Shown piece after piece: positions 1 to 5,453 of a stretch of DNA of 5,932 nucleotides. The DNA lies in NCBI GenBank assembly GCA_009691355.1, contig SICW01000047.1, forward strand, positions 1-5,932. The letters are read 5' to 3'. Below the pieces are notes generated by a model. It was not told where the DNA came from. It did no database searches and was given only the letters and a program-made list of their open reading frames with translations. The position numbers and the translations under genes were made by a program. Every line of letters begins with the position of its first letter. Positions within the stretch are counted from its first letter, which is position 1. This stretch comes from Candidatus Woesearchaeota archaeon (GTDB taxonomy: Archaea; Nanobdellota; Nanobdellia; SCGC-AAA011-G17; GW2011-AR17).

Positions 1-753
1 CATAAATCTTTTTACAAAGTCTTTTCCATCAGCAGTTCCATAAAAATGAATGACATCTTTTCGTAATCTCTTTAATCTCTCTTCTACCATTTCTTTGATC
101 CAAGATTCTAAAGAATGAACTTTTGTTACACCGAATGCAAGAAGTGCCTCAGCTTCAGGGAAATGTTCGCGTATAGCCGCTTCTCCAACGATTGCTTTTT
201 TATCATCATCAAGTTCTTCTTGTTGAATGAGGTGGGTTACTTCATCTCCTTTTGCAAAAAGATATTGATAGAGCAACATATCAAATTGCGTATTTCTTCG
301 TGTTGATTTTGGTTGCCCATTTGGATTTAGATTAGGAGCATTTGGATCTTTTTGTACAGGATCCTTTCTAGGTTTTCTTTTTATAATCGGATTTCCGAAA
401 CTATCTAAAGTGATTTCTGTTAAGTCTAATGGAAGAAGTTTTTCTAACTCTGATCGATCATAAAAAGGTTTTCCACCTCCACTCACATCAAGAGTTGTTC
501 CTTCACCAAGAACATAATACAAACGAACAGGCCTTCCTTGTGCGTCGACTACTGATGTTGGAGGCTCTATAACAAGAATTCTTCCACCCACTTCTCCTGT
601 TCCAAATGCAGAAGCGTCAAAATAGGAAGCAACTGTATGCCTGTCAAGTCTTCCTGCCATAAGATCTTCAAGACTTAAACCTCTTTCTTGAAACTGTCTT
701 AGAGCATCTGCAACGGGTTGATTTCCACGAATAAGATCATTTAATCTTTTCAT
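1..753 (-). CDS. Unrecognised protein, second gene of a coupled pair, 3' end outside window
   Basis: An open frame with no stop runs from an ATG at 753 to the left edge, giving 251 residues of a longer protein. The ATG overlaps the TGA of the 792-aa gene (ATGA, 4 nt), so the two are almost certainly co-transcribed and translationally coupled. The start reads MKRLNDLIRGNQPVADALRQ. Visible parts: a helical N-terminus (about residues 1 to 45); a glycine-rich, beta-looking segment (about 50 to 95, with GTGEVGGRILVIEPP and YYVLGEGTTLDVSGGG); a polar Pro/Asn/Lys linker (about 122 to 155, including DPNAPNLNPNGQPK); and a charged helical region (about 155 to 251). No signal peptide, membrane segment or known catalytic motif is seen. 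I do not recognise the family. The coupling suggests a complex or shared pathway with the 792-aa protein, which is inference. The reading frame is well supported; the function is unknown. Confidence 0.8.
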   Translation of the reverse strand, partial: MKRLNDLIRGNQPVADALRQFQERGLSLEDLMAGRLDRHTVASYFDASAFGTGEVGGRILVIEPPTSVVDAQGRPVRLYYVLGEGTTLDVSGGGKPFYDRSELEKLLPLDLTEITLDSFGNPIIKRKPRKDPVQKDPNAPNLNPNGQPKSTRRNTQFDMLLYQYLFAKGDEVTHLIQQEELDDDKKAIVGEAAIREHFPEAEALLAFGVTKVHSLESWIKEMVEERLKRLRKDVIHFYGTADGKDFVKRFM

Positions 754-3128
754 CTGTGCAATACCTCAAACCTTTGTTCTAGACGACCTTCAATGTTTGC
801 TGTTCTTAATCTGGCTATGCTTGATGCCACATAAGTCTCTCCTAGGCTTGAAAATCTTGGTTTTAGTTTTTTACACAGTTCTCTATAACTTTTAGGATTA
901 TCCTTTAATAAGGTTAATATTGTGTAATGGTCTAGTATTTGTGCTGCTCTTACTAGCAAAGGAAAACGAGGGACACCAGGGGAAAAACTTTCTCCTGCGC
1001 ACACCCTTTCTTCATTCCTTTGTTCGTATTCTACTGCTTGTGCAGCCGTGTGCATTCCTAAAGGAATTCTAGAATTAAAAGTATATAGAATTCTTTTATC
1101 TCCAGGAGTATATCTACTCAGATCTTTTTGTATTACTTTTTCTTTTGCTTGATAACAAGGATCTGCTGGTATAAAGTCTGGAACTCTCTCTAAGAATCCT
1201 CTTTCTACCAAACTTTCAAACCAGTGATTTACACGGTAGGCATATCTATCTCTCAGAGTCTGGTCTTCTGGTATAGGAATCCCAAAATTATCTCGTAACC
1301 TCTCTTTAATATGGGGAGCTATTTTTTTTGAACGTACTAAGCCTGAATTTGTCATTGCAAGAATGACCTCTCTTATACCCCAGTAGTTTAATTGTGTTGC
1401 ATCTTGTACAGCCTTTTTTGTAGATAAATGCATCTCTTCAACTGTTGGAAAGCGCACCCCAAGTAACCATGCTTCTTTCTCTTGCATTTCTACAAATGAG
1501 GCATATTCTAAGACCTTAGAACCCAAAACTCTTTCTACTCCCCACCTTCTTGACTCTGTTGAAGGCTCATCTTCTGCATCTTCTTCAACTTCGCTTGTAA
1601 CTACAGATGCTTGAACTCTACTTTCCACTCTTGATTCTAGACTTGGAAGCTCTCCAATGATTCCTGTGTATATAACTCGAATTTTTCCCCCAGCAAGACC
1701 AAAATCTGTTTCACTAAGTAATACAGTCATTCTTTGCGCAAGTGTGTGTGTTATTGCTAAAGCATCTTGGCCTTCTCTTTGTGGAAGAATAAACTTATAT
1801 TTCACAAATGAATCTTCTTCTTCTGTGAAACTTAATCCTGGAAAATTGTCTCTATCTGTGATCGTTGCTCCCATGCATACTTGTAAGGTTCTTGCTAATT
1901 CTGTTTCCTTTCCTTCTCTTGTTATAGGAAGTCTTCCTTCAAAAACAAGATTAGATCCTTGCGTACCTAATAATTTTACACCTAGTGTTGCAGTTATTTT
2001 TTGTCCAAGAACTTCTTCTATTCTTGTGGGAATGTTTGTAATAGTGGCATACTCAGCTTCTTTTTCTTCTATGCTTTGTGCGAGTGCTTGTCTTCTTTGA
2101 TGTTCGCCTCTTAATTCTTCTACTCTTACTACTACTAATTCTGCTTCTGGAACCTTCAGTTTGGTTGTTTCTAAAACTGTACTGATTAAAAACTCAGGTA
2201 TACTTAATGCAGTTGTAGCAGCCTCAGGATCTGTTACTGTTCCATCGTCTGTAACATATCTTTTGAGAGTGTCCATATATGTGAGAACACCTTTTGCTTT
2301 ACTGAGATTTTTTCTTTCTGCTTCATATATAGCTGTCTCTTCAAATACAATTCCTTTTGCTGCGTTTATTACTTCTCTTCCACCAAGTGCTTGAATATTA
2401 TTATAATTTGAAAGTTGTGCTTGAAGGTATACTTCAGGTCCTGCTTTTGTGATTGCTACAACATCTTCTAATTCTCTGCCTCCAATAACTTCTCTTACCC
2501 TTGTCCAGGCTTGTTCAAGTTCTGAAAACTCTGTTACATAGATGCTGAAAGGATCTGCATCGAGAAGTGCAGCTTCTAAATCTCTAACTTTTCCTAGAGC
2601 TCTTGCACCTTCTTCTTCAATGGTTACAACTCTTTTACTAAGAGCAATTCTTTCAGCTTCTAGAGAAGAAACTTGTTCTTCTAATGGAGTGTATCTTTCT
2701 TGCAAAGCACCGTACTGTCCTTGCAAAATTTCTCCTGCTTCTTTTTCCGCTCTTAGACTAGTAGTTACTGTTCCTAGCTGTCGCTCTAACTCTGCTACTC
2801 TTAGAGAAGGATCAAGTCTTCCTCTTTCTTTATCTGGATCTTCTGTTTTCCAAGAAACAACATTTCTTCGATTTGTCTCAATAAAACCTTGAAGTTCACT
2901 AATGAAGGTAGCATCTGTAAGTCTGATTACACAGGTAGAATTGTACTGTTCTATTTCCATTGCTGCTTCACGTGTTCTGAGACTTGCTGTTGCTCGATCA
3001 CCTGTTCTTCCAGCTTTGTTTCTAAAACCTTCAAATTTTCTTACAAGCCCATCAGCAGCATCTTTATCCCTAAAGGTTATAGCATAGGCTAGGGCAAAAG
3101 AATCATCAGTATTGTGGCTATTACCCAT
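750..3128 (-). CDS. Large coiled-coil protein with likely winged-helix C-terminal region, unknown function
   Basis: A 792-residue soluble protein of no family I recognise. Residues about 10 to 95 look like a small alpha/beta domain (FALAYAITFR strand, helices, then CVIRL strand). Residues about 106 to 190 have coiled-coil heptad character (VAELERQL, LRAEKEAGEIL, LEEQVSSLEAER), with a second short charged helix near 335 to 360. A mixed alpha/beta region follows (about 365 to 492), then an acidic Ser/Glu/Asp linker (about 497 to 527). Residues about 560 to 650 and 725 to 792 are helical and resemble winged helix-turn-helix folds (for example ILDHYTILTLLKDNPKSYRE followed by ELCKKL and a basic strand end). 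There are no transmembrane segments and no Walker motif. Start choice: the ATG at 3128 lies about 27 nt from a strong TATA box with no Shine-Dalgarno site, fitting a nearly leaderless mRNA. The protein is arginine-rich (67 Arg, 39 Lys), unlike the lysine-rich VapBC next door. A structural, DNA-tethering or regulatory role is possible but unproven. Confidence 0.85.
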   Translation of the reverse strand: MGNSHNTDDSFALAYAITFRDKDAADGLVRKFEGFRNKAGRTGDRATASLRTREAAMEIEQYNSTCVIRLTDATFISELQGFIETNRRNVVSWKTEDPDKERGRLDPSLRVAELERQLGTVTTSLRAEKEAGEILQGQYGALQERYTPLEEQVSSLEAERIALSKRVVTIEEEGARALGKVRDLEAALLDADPFSIYVTEFSELEQAWTRVREVIGGRELEDVVAITKAGPEVYLQAQLSNYNNIQALGGREVINAAKGIVFEETAIYEAERKNLSKAKGVLTYMDTLKRYVTDDGTVTDPEAATTALSIPEFLISTVLETTKLKVPEAELVVVRVEELRGEHQRRQALAQSIEEKEAEYATITNIPTRIEEVLGQKITATLGVKLLGTQGSNLVFEGRLPITREGKETELARTLQVCMGATITDRDNFPGLSFTEEEDSFVKYKFILPQREGQDALAITHTLAQRMTVLLSETDFGLAGGKIRVIYTGIIGELPSLESRVESRVQASVVTSEVEEDAEDEPSTESRRWGVERVLGSKVLEYASFVEMQEKEAWLLGVRFPTVEEMHLSTKKAVQDATQLNYWGIREVILAMTNSGLVRSKKIAPHIKERLRDNFGIPIPEDQTLRDRYAYRVNHWFESLVERGFLERVPDFIPADPCYQAKEKVIQKDLSRYTPGDKRILYTFNSRIPLGMHTAAQAVEYEQRNEERVCAGESFSPGVPRFPLLVRAAQILDHYTILTLLKDNPKSYRELCKKLKPRFSSLGETYVASSIARLRTANIEGRLEQRFEVLHR

Positions 3129-3150
3129 AATCTTTTTCCTTAAACAAGAC

Positions 3151-3160
3151 CTTTATAAAT
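3151..3160 (-). promoter_or_regulatory. TATA-box promoter of the 792-aa/251-aa operon
   Basis: Read on the minus strand the site is ATTTATAAAG, a near-consensus archaeal TATA element, with a purine-rich AACCAAAG stretch just upstream that could serve as a BRE. Its centre is about 27 nt from the ATG at 3128. The expected transcription start is therefore within a few nucleotides of the start codon, giving a leaderless or nearly leaderless mRNA, in agreement with the absence of a Shine-Dalgarno site. Confidence 0.7.
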
Positions 3161-3171
3161 CTTTGGTTCAC

Positions 3172-3193
3172 GTTACTTTCTTCTAGTAGTAAC
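3172..3193. repeat. Inverted repeat upstream of the 792-aa gene promoter
   Basis: GTTACT at 3172 to 3177 is mirrored by AGTAAC at 3188 to 3193 with a 10-nt spacer. The repeat lies just upstream of the TATA box and BRE region of the leftward operon, where activators or repressors often bind. The left arm includes TTACTTT, the same heptamer found twice at the vapB start. An operator role is inference. Confidence 0.35.
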
Positions 3194-3222
3194 CCCTCTT
3201 CCGAAATTGCTTGCCGATAAAA

Positions 3223-3256
3223 TCAGGAGAAAAAATATTTCCTGAAAATCTTTCAG
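3223..3256. repeat. Two overlapping inverted repeats in the divergent intergenic region
   Basis: TCAGGA at 3223 to 3228 pairs with TCCTGA at 3240 to 3245 across an 11-nt spacer. CTGAAA at 3242 to 3247 pairs with TTTCAG at 3251 to 3256 across 3 nt (ATC), a perfect palindrome apart from its spacer. The two repeats share bases 3242 to 3245, so protein binding or hairpin formation at one would exclude the other. They lie between the leftward TATA box and the first rightward TATA box. They are likely regulatory, but the bound factor is unknown. Confidence 0.4.
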
Positions 3257-3265
3257 AAAAAGTTG

Positions 3266-3280
3266 GGAAAGCTTTATATT
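3266..3280 (+). promoter_or_regulatory. Upstream TATA-box promoter candidate for vapBC
   Basis: GGAAAGCTTTATATT combines a purine-rich BRE-like stretch with a good archaeal TATA box (TTTATAT at 3273 to 3279). A start about 25 nt downstream would be near 3300, giving vapB a leader of about 35 nt that carries the operator-like repeat but no Shine-Dalgarno site. It may be an alternative to the closer promoter at 3307, or belong to a short untranslated RNA. Confidence 0.45.
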
Positions 3281-3306
3281 TTTAATAAAAACAAGATAAG
3301 TAAGAC

Positions 3307-3314
3307 TTAAATAA
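3307..3314 (+). promoter_or_regulatory. Leaderless promoter of vapBC
   Basis: TTAAATAA is an archaeal TATA-like element centred about 25 nt from the A of the vapB ATG at 3336. The predicted transcription start coincides with the start codon. No GGAGG-like site precedes the ATG, which supports leaderless translation of vapB. Confidence 0.6.
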
Positions 3315-3335
3315 AAGTATTACTTTATTACTTTT
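3313..3335. promoter_or_regulatory. Operator-like repeats between the vapB TATA box and start codon
   Basis: AAAGTA (3314 to 3319), one T, then TACTTT (3321 to 3326) form a perfect 13-bp palindrome. A third copy, TACTTTT, follows at 3329 to 3335, ending at the base before the ATG. Three half-sites between the TATA box and the transcription start are the arrangement expected for autorepression by a ribbon-helix-helix antitoxin. The repeats are visible directly; binding by VapB is inference. Confidence 0.5.
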
Positions 3336-3578
3336 ATGGGAACGAAAACAATGAAAGGCGTCACAGAAGAAACATGGGCAGAATTTAGAAGCCTTGCTGC
3401 AAAAAATAAACTGAAAACAGGAGAATTTTTTGAAAAACTAGTATATAGCTATAAAAAAGAATCTCTTGAGTTTTGGGATGATGTATTTAATGGAGAAAAA
3501 ATAATCTCAGATAAAGAAGCAGACTCACTAAGGGAAGTAGTTAAGACCTTGAGAAAAGAAAGAGGTTTTCGTACATGA
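3336..3578 (+). CDS. vapB: VapB-type antitoxin, ribbon-helix-helix
   Basis: This 80-residue protein is the likely antitoxin of a type II toxin-antitoxin pair: it would bind and neutralise the PIN toxin encoded just downstream and repress their shared promoter. The N-terminal half fits a ribbon-helix-helix DNA-binding fold: strand KTMKGVTEE (about 4 to 12), helix ETWAEFRSLAAKN (about 12 to 24), a KLKTG turn, and helix EFFEKLVYSYKKE (about 30 to 43). The C-terminal half (about 44 to 80) is charged and probably wraps around the toxin. The ATG at 3336 is chosen because a TATA box lies about 25 nt upstream; Met6 is an alternative start but would remove much of the beta strand. The stop overlaps the vapC start by ATGA. 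Assignment rests on fold pattern and partner, not on a specific sequence match. Confidence 0.8.
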   Translation: MGTKTMKGVTEETWAEFRSLAAKNKLKTGEFFEKLVYSYKKESLEFWDDVFNGEKIISDKEADSLREVVKTLRKERGFRT

Positions 3579-3967
3579 TACTTGCTTTAGATAGTTCTAT
3601 TTTAATAGACTTAGAACAAAATAATAAAGAAACTGTACATAGACTACAACAGATCGTAGAAAAACACCAAAGTCCAGCTTGTATACCATTTATTGTATAC
3701 TTTGAGTTATATTATGGTACCATAGACCGTATTGATAAGAATAAAGAAAAAGCTCTCCATTTTCTTCAAAAGTTTCCTCTCCTTCAGCCTACACAAAAAA
3801 CAGCAAAAATACTTGCAGAAATGAAGAAAAAATATGAAACAGAAGGAACTCCCTTTTCTTTAGCAGACATTTTTATCGCAAGCCAAGTAAAAGAGCATGG
3901 ACTCCTCCTCATTACAAAAGACAAGGCTTTCTTAAAGATTAAAGATATTGAGAAAATCATTCTTTAG
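3575..3967 (+). CDS. vapC: VapC-type PIN-domain ribonuclease toxin
   Basis: A 130-residue PIN-domain protein of usual VapC length, predicted to be a Mg2+-dependent endoribonuclease that cleaves cellular RNA (tRNA or rRNA in studied VapCs) when its antitoxin is lost. The four acidic active-site positions are all present: Asp6 in LALDSSILIDL, Glu44 in YFELYYG, Asp98 in SLADIFIASQ, and Asp116 in LLITKDKAF. The order and spacing match the family, so the enzyme looks intact. The ATG overlaps the TGA of the antitoxin gene (4 nt), as expected for coupled synthesis with antitoxin made first. Both proteins are lysine-rich (29 Lys to 7 Arg combined), unlike the 792-aa neighbour, which may reflect recent arrival as a mobile module. 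No clear oligo-T terminator follows. The RNA target cannot be inferred. Confidence 0.88.
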   Translation: MILALDSSILIDLEQNNKETVHRLQQIVEKHQSPACIPFIVYFELYYGTIDRIDKNKEKALHFLQKFPLLQPTQKTAKILAEMKKKYETEGTPFSLADIFIASQVKEHGLLLITKDKAFLKIKDIEKIIL

Positions 3968-4006
3968 AGAATATTAGCTCCTAAATCTTTATTAAAAATA
4001 AACACC

Positions 4007-4044
4007 TCTGGACACGCGGACAACCGGCACGCCCCCGCGCCAGA
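4007..4044. other. GC-rich hairpin before the radA operon
   Basis: In an AT-rich setting the stretch 4005 to 4043 has 30 G/C among 39 bases. It can fold: TCTGG (4007 to 4011) pairs with CCAGA (4040 to 4044), and after a 3-nt bulge (ACA) CGCGG (4015 to 4019) pairs with CCGCG (4035 to 4039), leaving a 15-nt loop. A direct repeat GGACA occurs at 4010 and 4018. It is not a tRNA and has no T-run after it, so it is not a typical terminator. It may be the 3' end structure of the vapBC mRNA, a small RNA, or a protein-binding site. The strand is undecided. Confidence 0.45.
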
Positions 4045-4056
4045 CTTATATAGTCT
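4042..4056 (+). promoter_or_regulatory. Palindromic TATA-box promoter of the radA operon
   Basis: The TATA element CTTATATA (4045 to 4052) is embedded in a perfect inverted repeat, AGACT-TATAT-AGTCT. The expected transcription start about 25 nt downstream is near 4074, giving a leader of about a dozen bases that contains a GGAGG site before the ATG at 4087. The symmetry suggests a repressor could compete with TBP at this exact site; that is inference. The left arm overlaps the base of the GC-rich hairpin. Confidence 0.65.
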
Positions 4057-4076
4057 CCACAATTTGGGATGTCCAT

Positions 4077-4081
4077 GGAGG
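4077..4081 (+). promoter_or_regulatory. Ribosome binding site deciding the start of the 89-aa gene
   Basis: GGAGG ends 5 nt before the ATG at 4087. Earlier in-frame ATGs at 4069 and 4075 lie upstream of this site and at or before the predicted transcription start, so 4087 is preferred. Confidence 0.65.
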
Positions 4082-4086
4082 TAAAA

Positions 4087-4356
4087 ATGTCTAGACTCAT
4101 GAAATCTGTGAAATCAGGAAATTTTGAAGCAACGATTTGGGAAAACGAGAAAGATTTAGATGAGGGAGGCATTGTGGGGTATCAAACTATCTCTTTGCGA
4201 AAAAGCTGGAGAGACCCAAATGGAACCTTTCGTGAACAAAAATTGCATCTAAGGAAACAAGACGTAGAACGCGTTGTCGTTCTTTTGAGAAAAATACAAG
4301 AACATTTGTTATTGGAGGGGGAAGAAGATGGCAAAAATAAAGGAAATGAATATTGA
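4087..4356 (+). CDS. Small PC4-like (possible ssDNA-binding) protein, co-transcribed with radA
   Basis: An 89-residue protein. Residues about 8 to 55 alternate in a beta-strand pattern (SGNFEATIWENE, IVGYQTISLRKSWRDPNG, FREQKLHLRK), followed by one helix (about 58 to 75, DVERVVVLLRKIQEHLLLE) and a charged tail. This sheet-then-helix order, with basic and aromatic residues on the strands, resembles small PC4/Whirly-like ssDNA-binding proteins found in many archaea and bacteria; I recall the WENE and xxLRKSWRD-type features from that group but cannot confirm them here. The start at 4087 is taken for its GGAGG site; an upstream ATG at 4069 would add MSMEVK. The last 29 nt overlap the start of radA in another frame, so translation is probably coupled. 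A role as an ssDNA-binding partner of RadA is inference from fold and operon. Confidence 0.8.
   Translation: MSRLMKSVKSGNFEATIWENEKDLDEGGIVGYQTISLRKSWRDPNGTFREQKLHLRKQDVERVVVLLRKIQEHLLLEGEEDGKNKGNEY
4314..4318 (+). promoter_or_regulatory. Ribosome binding site of radA
   Basis: GGAGG, extended by further Gs, lies 9 nt before the radA ATG at 4328 and inside the coding region of the preceding gene. It supports 4328 over the internal ATG at 4346. Confidence 0.7.
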
Positions 4357-5287
4357 GGACTTACCTGGAGTAGGTGCGGCAACTGCAGAAAAATTAAAAG
4401 ATGCAGGGTATCAGACATTGATGGCGATTGCTGTAGCAAGCCCAGGTGAACTGGTTGAAAGCGCAGGTGTGGGAGAAGCTGTTGCACGAAAGATGATCAA
4501 CACTGCTCGAAATAATCTGGATATGGGATTTATGTCTGGAGATGAACTGTTGAAAAAAAGAGAGGATATCATTCGCATTTCTACAGGATCTAAAGCATTT
4601 GATGCAATGGTGAATGGAGGATTTGAATCTGGTGGAATCACTGAGTGTTATGGGCAGTTCGGATCAGGAAAATCTGCACTGGCACATCAATTGGCCATTA
4701 ATGGACTAGATATTAATGAACAAGGTGAACCACAAGCATACACGATTTGGATTGATTCTGAGAATACTTTTCGACCAGAAAGAATCAAAGAAATTTGTGA
4801 GAATAACAACTACGATGCAATGAAAATTTTAAAAAATATCAAAGTGGTTCGTGCATTCAACTCAGACCACCAAATGATGTGTGCAGAAAAAGTAGAAGAT
4901 CTTATCAATAAAGAAAGTCTGAAAGTAAAACTGGTTGTTGTAGATTCTCTTATGACCCATTTTCGTTCAGAGTTTATTGGACGAGGAACACTTTCTGATC
5001 GTCAACAGAAGATTAACAAGCATATGCATGTCCTCATGAAACTTGCAGACACCTTTAATCTCTGTGTGTATGTGACGAATCAAGTTATGTCAAAGCCTGA
5101 TACCTTCTTTGGAGACCCTACTGCTGCGATTGGTGGGAATATCGTTGGACACAATAGTCAGACTAGGATTTATCTTCGACGTGGAAAAGCGGACACCAGG
5201 GTTGCTAAGCTTGTTGATAGTCCATACCTTGCAGATGGAGAAGCAATCTTCAAGATTTCTGAGAAAGGAATTATTGACGCGAAATAA
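4328..5287 (+). CDS. radA: DNA repair and recombination protein RadA
   Basis: This is the archaeal RecA/Rad51-family recombinase, which forms ATP-dependent filaments on single-stranded DNA and drives strand exchange in homologous repair. The 319 residues are full length for the family. An N-terminal helix-hairpin-helix domain (about 8 to 62) has LPGVG at 12 to 16 and SAGVGEAVA at 45 to 53. After the linker (GFMSGDELLKKRE, 67 to 79) the ATPase core begins with ISTGSKAFD. Walker A is GQFGSGKS at 109 to 116 (usually GEFGSGKT), Walker B is LVVVD at 202 to 206, and family signatures follow: HFRSEFIGRGTLSDRQQKIN (211 to 230), TNQVMSKPD (250 to 258), FFGDPTAAIGG (260 to 270). The FxxA polymerisation motif in the linker reads FMSG, with Gly in place of Ala. 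It is the second gene of its operon, overlapping the 89-aa gene, and ends at an oligo-T terminator. Confidence 0.97.
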   Translation: MAKIKEMNIEDLPGVGAATAEKLKDAGYQTLMAIAVASPGELVESAGVGEAVARKMINTARNNLDMGFMSGDELLKKREDIIRISTGSKAFDAMVNGGFESGGITECYGQFGSGKSALAHQLAINGLDINEQGEPQAYTIWIDSENTFRPERIKEICENNNYDAMKILKNIKVVRAFNSDHQMMCAEKVEDLINKESLKVKLVVVDSLMTHFRSEFIGRGTLSDRQQKINKHMHVLMKLADTFNLCVYVTNQVMSKPDTFFGDPTAAIGGNIVGHNSQTRIYLRRGKADTRVAKLVDSPYLADGEAIFKISEKGIIDAK

Positions 5288-5301
5288 TTTTTTCTTTTTT
5301 T
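5288..5301 (+). terminator. Oligo-T terminator after radA
   Basis: Six T, one C and seven T follow the radA TAA directly, with no GC-rich stem. This is the typical intrinsic terminator of archaeal RNA polymerase and should end the 89-aa gene/radA transcript. Confidence 0.8.
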
Positions 5302-5337
5302 AAAAGTTTAATAAGGTTATTTAATCTTGTTTAAGCT

Positions 5338-5418
5338 ATGGTTTTGGAGACATTTAACCTAGATGAACAAAAGGTTGTAAGAATCTTAGATTTTGCTCAT
5401 CATGAGGAAGTTTATTAG
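5338..5418 (+). CDS. Doubtful 26-codon ORF or gene remnant after radA
   Basis: An ATG at 5338 opens 26 codons ending in TAG at 5418. The product begins MVLETFNLDEQKVVRILDFA and is acidic and helical in character, unlike random AT-rich translation. There is no Shine-Dalgarno site, and the nearest TATA-like stretch (5317 to 5325) is too close to place a transcription start before the ATG. It may be a microprotein, a decayed 5' end of a gene, or chance. The rest of the gap between radA and the 96-aa gene (5302 to 5453) shows no other gene. Confidence 0.2.
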   Translation: MVLETFNLDEQKVVRILDFAHHEEVY

Positions 5419-5453
5419 ATTTTTTAGTGTTATACAAAGAATACATTTTTCTA

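Noticed and set aside
115..306. Plus-strand 63-aa ORF
   Set aside because: It lies antisense within the intact 251-aa-plus frame, has no promoter or ribosome site, and its composition is that of a shadow.
1657..3092. Several plus-strand ORFs of 61 to 147 aa
   Set aside because: All are antisense to the 792-aa gene and arise from its biased codons; they are Ser/Val-rich with no start signals.
4005..4044. GC-rich stretch as a tRNA or rRNA gene
   Set aside because: It is too short and lacks a cloverleaf, a T-loop consensus and other tRNA features.
4069..4086. Earlier ATG start for the 89-aa gene
   Set aside because: It would add MSMEVK, but the GGAGG at 4077 and the predicted transcription start near 4074 favour the ATG at 4087.
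3981..4641. Minus-strand ORFs opposite the 89-aa gene and radA
   Set aside because: They lie opposite well-supported genes and carry no recognisable motifs.
5109..5303. 64-aa plus-strand ORF inside the end of radA
   Set aside because: It is an out-of-frame shadow of radA running into the terminator, where it reads poly-Phe.
5396..5406. CTCAT-C-ATGAG palindrome as an operator
   Set aside because: It is short, not near a convincing promoter, and plausible by chance.
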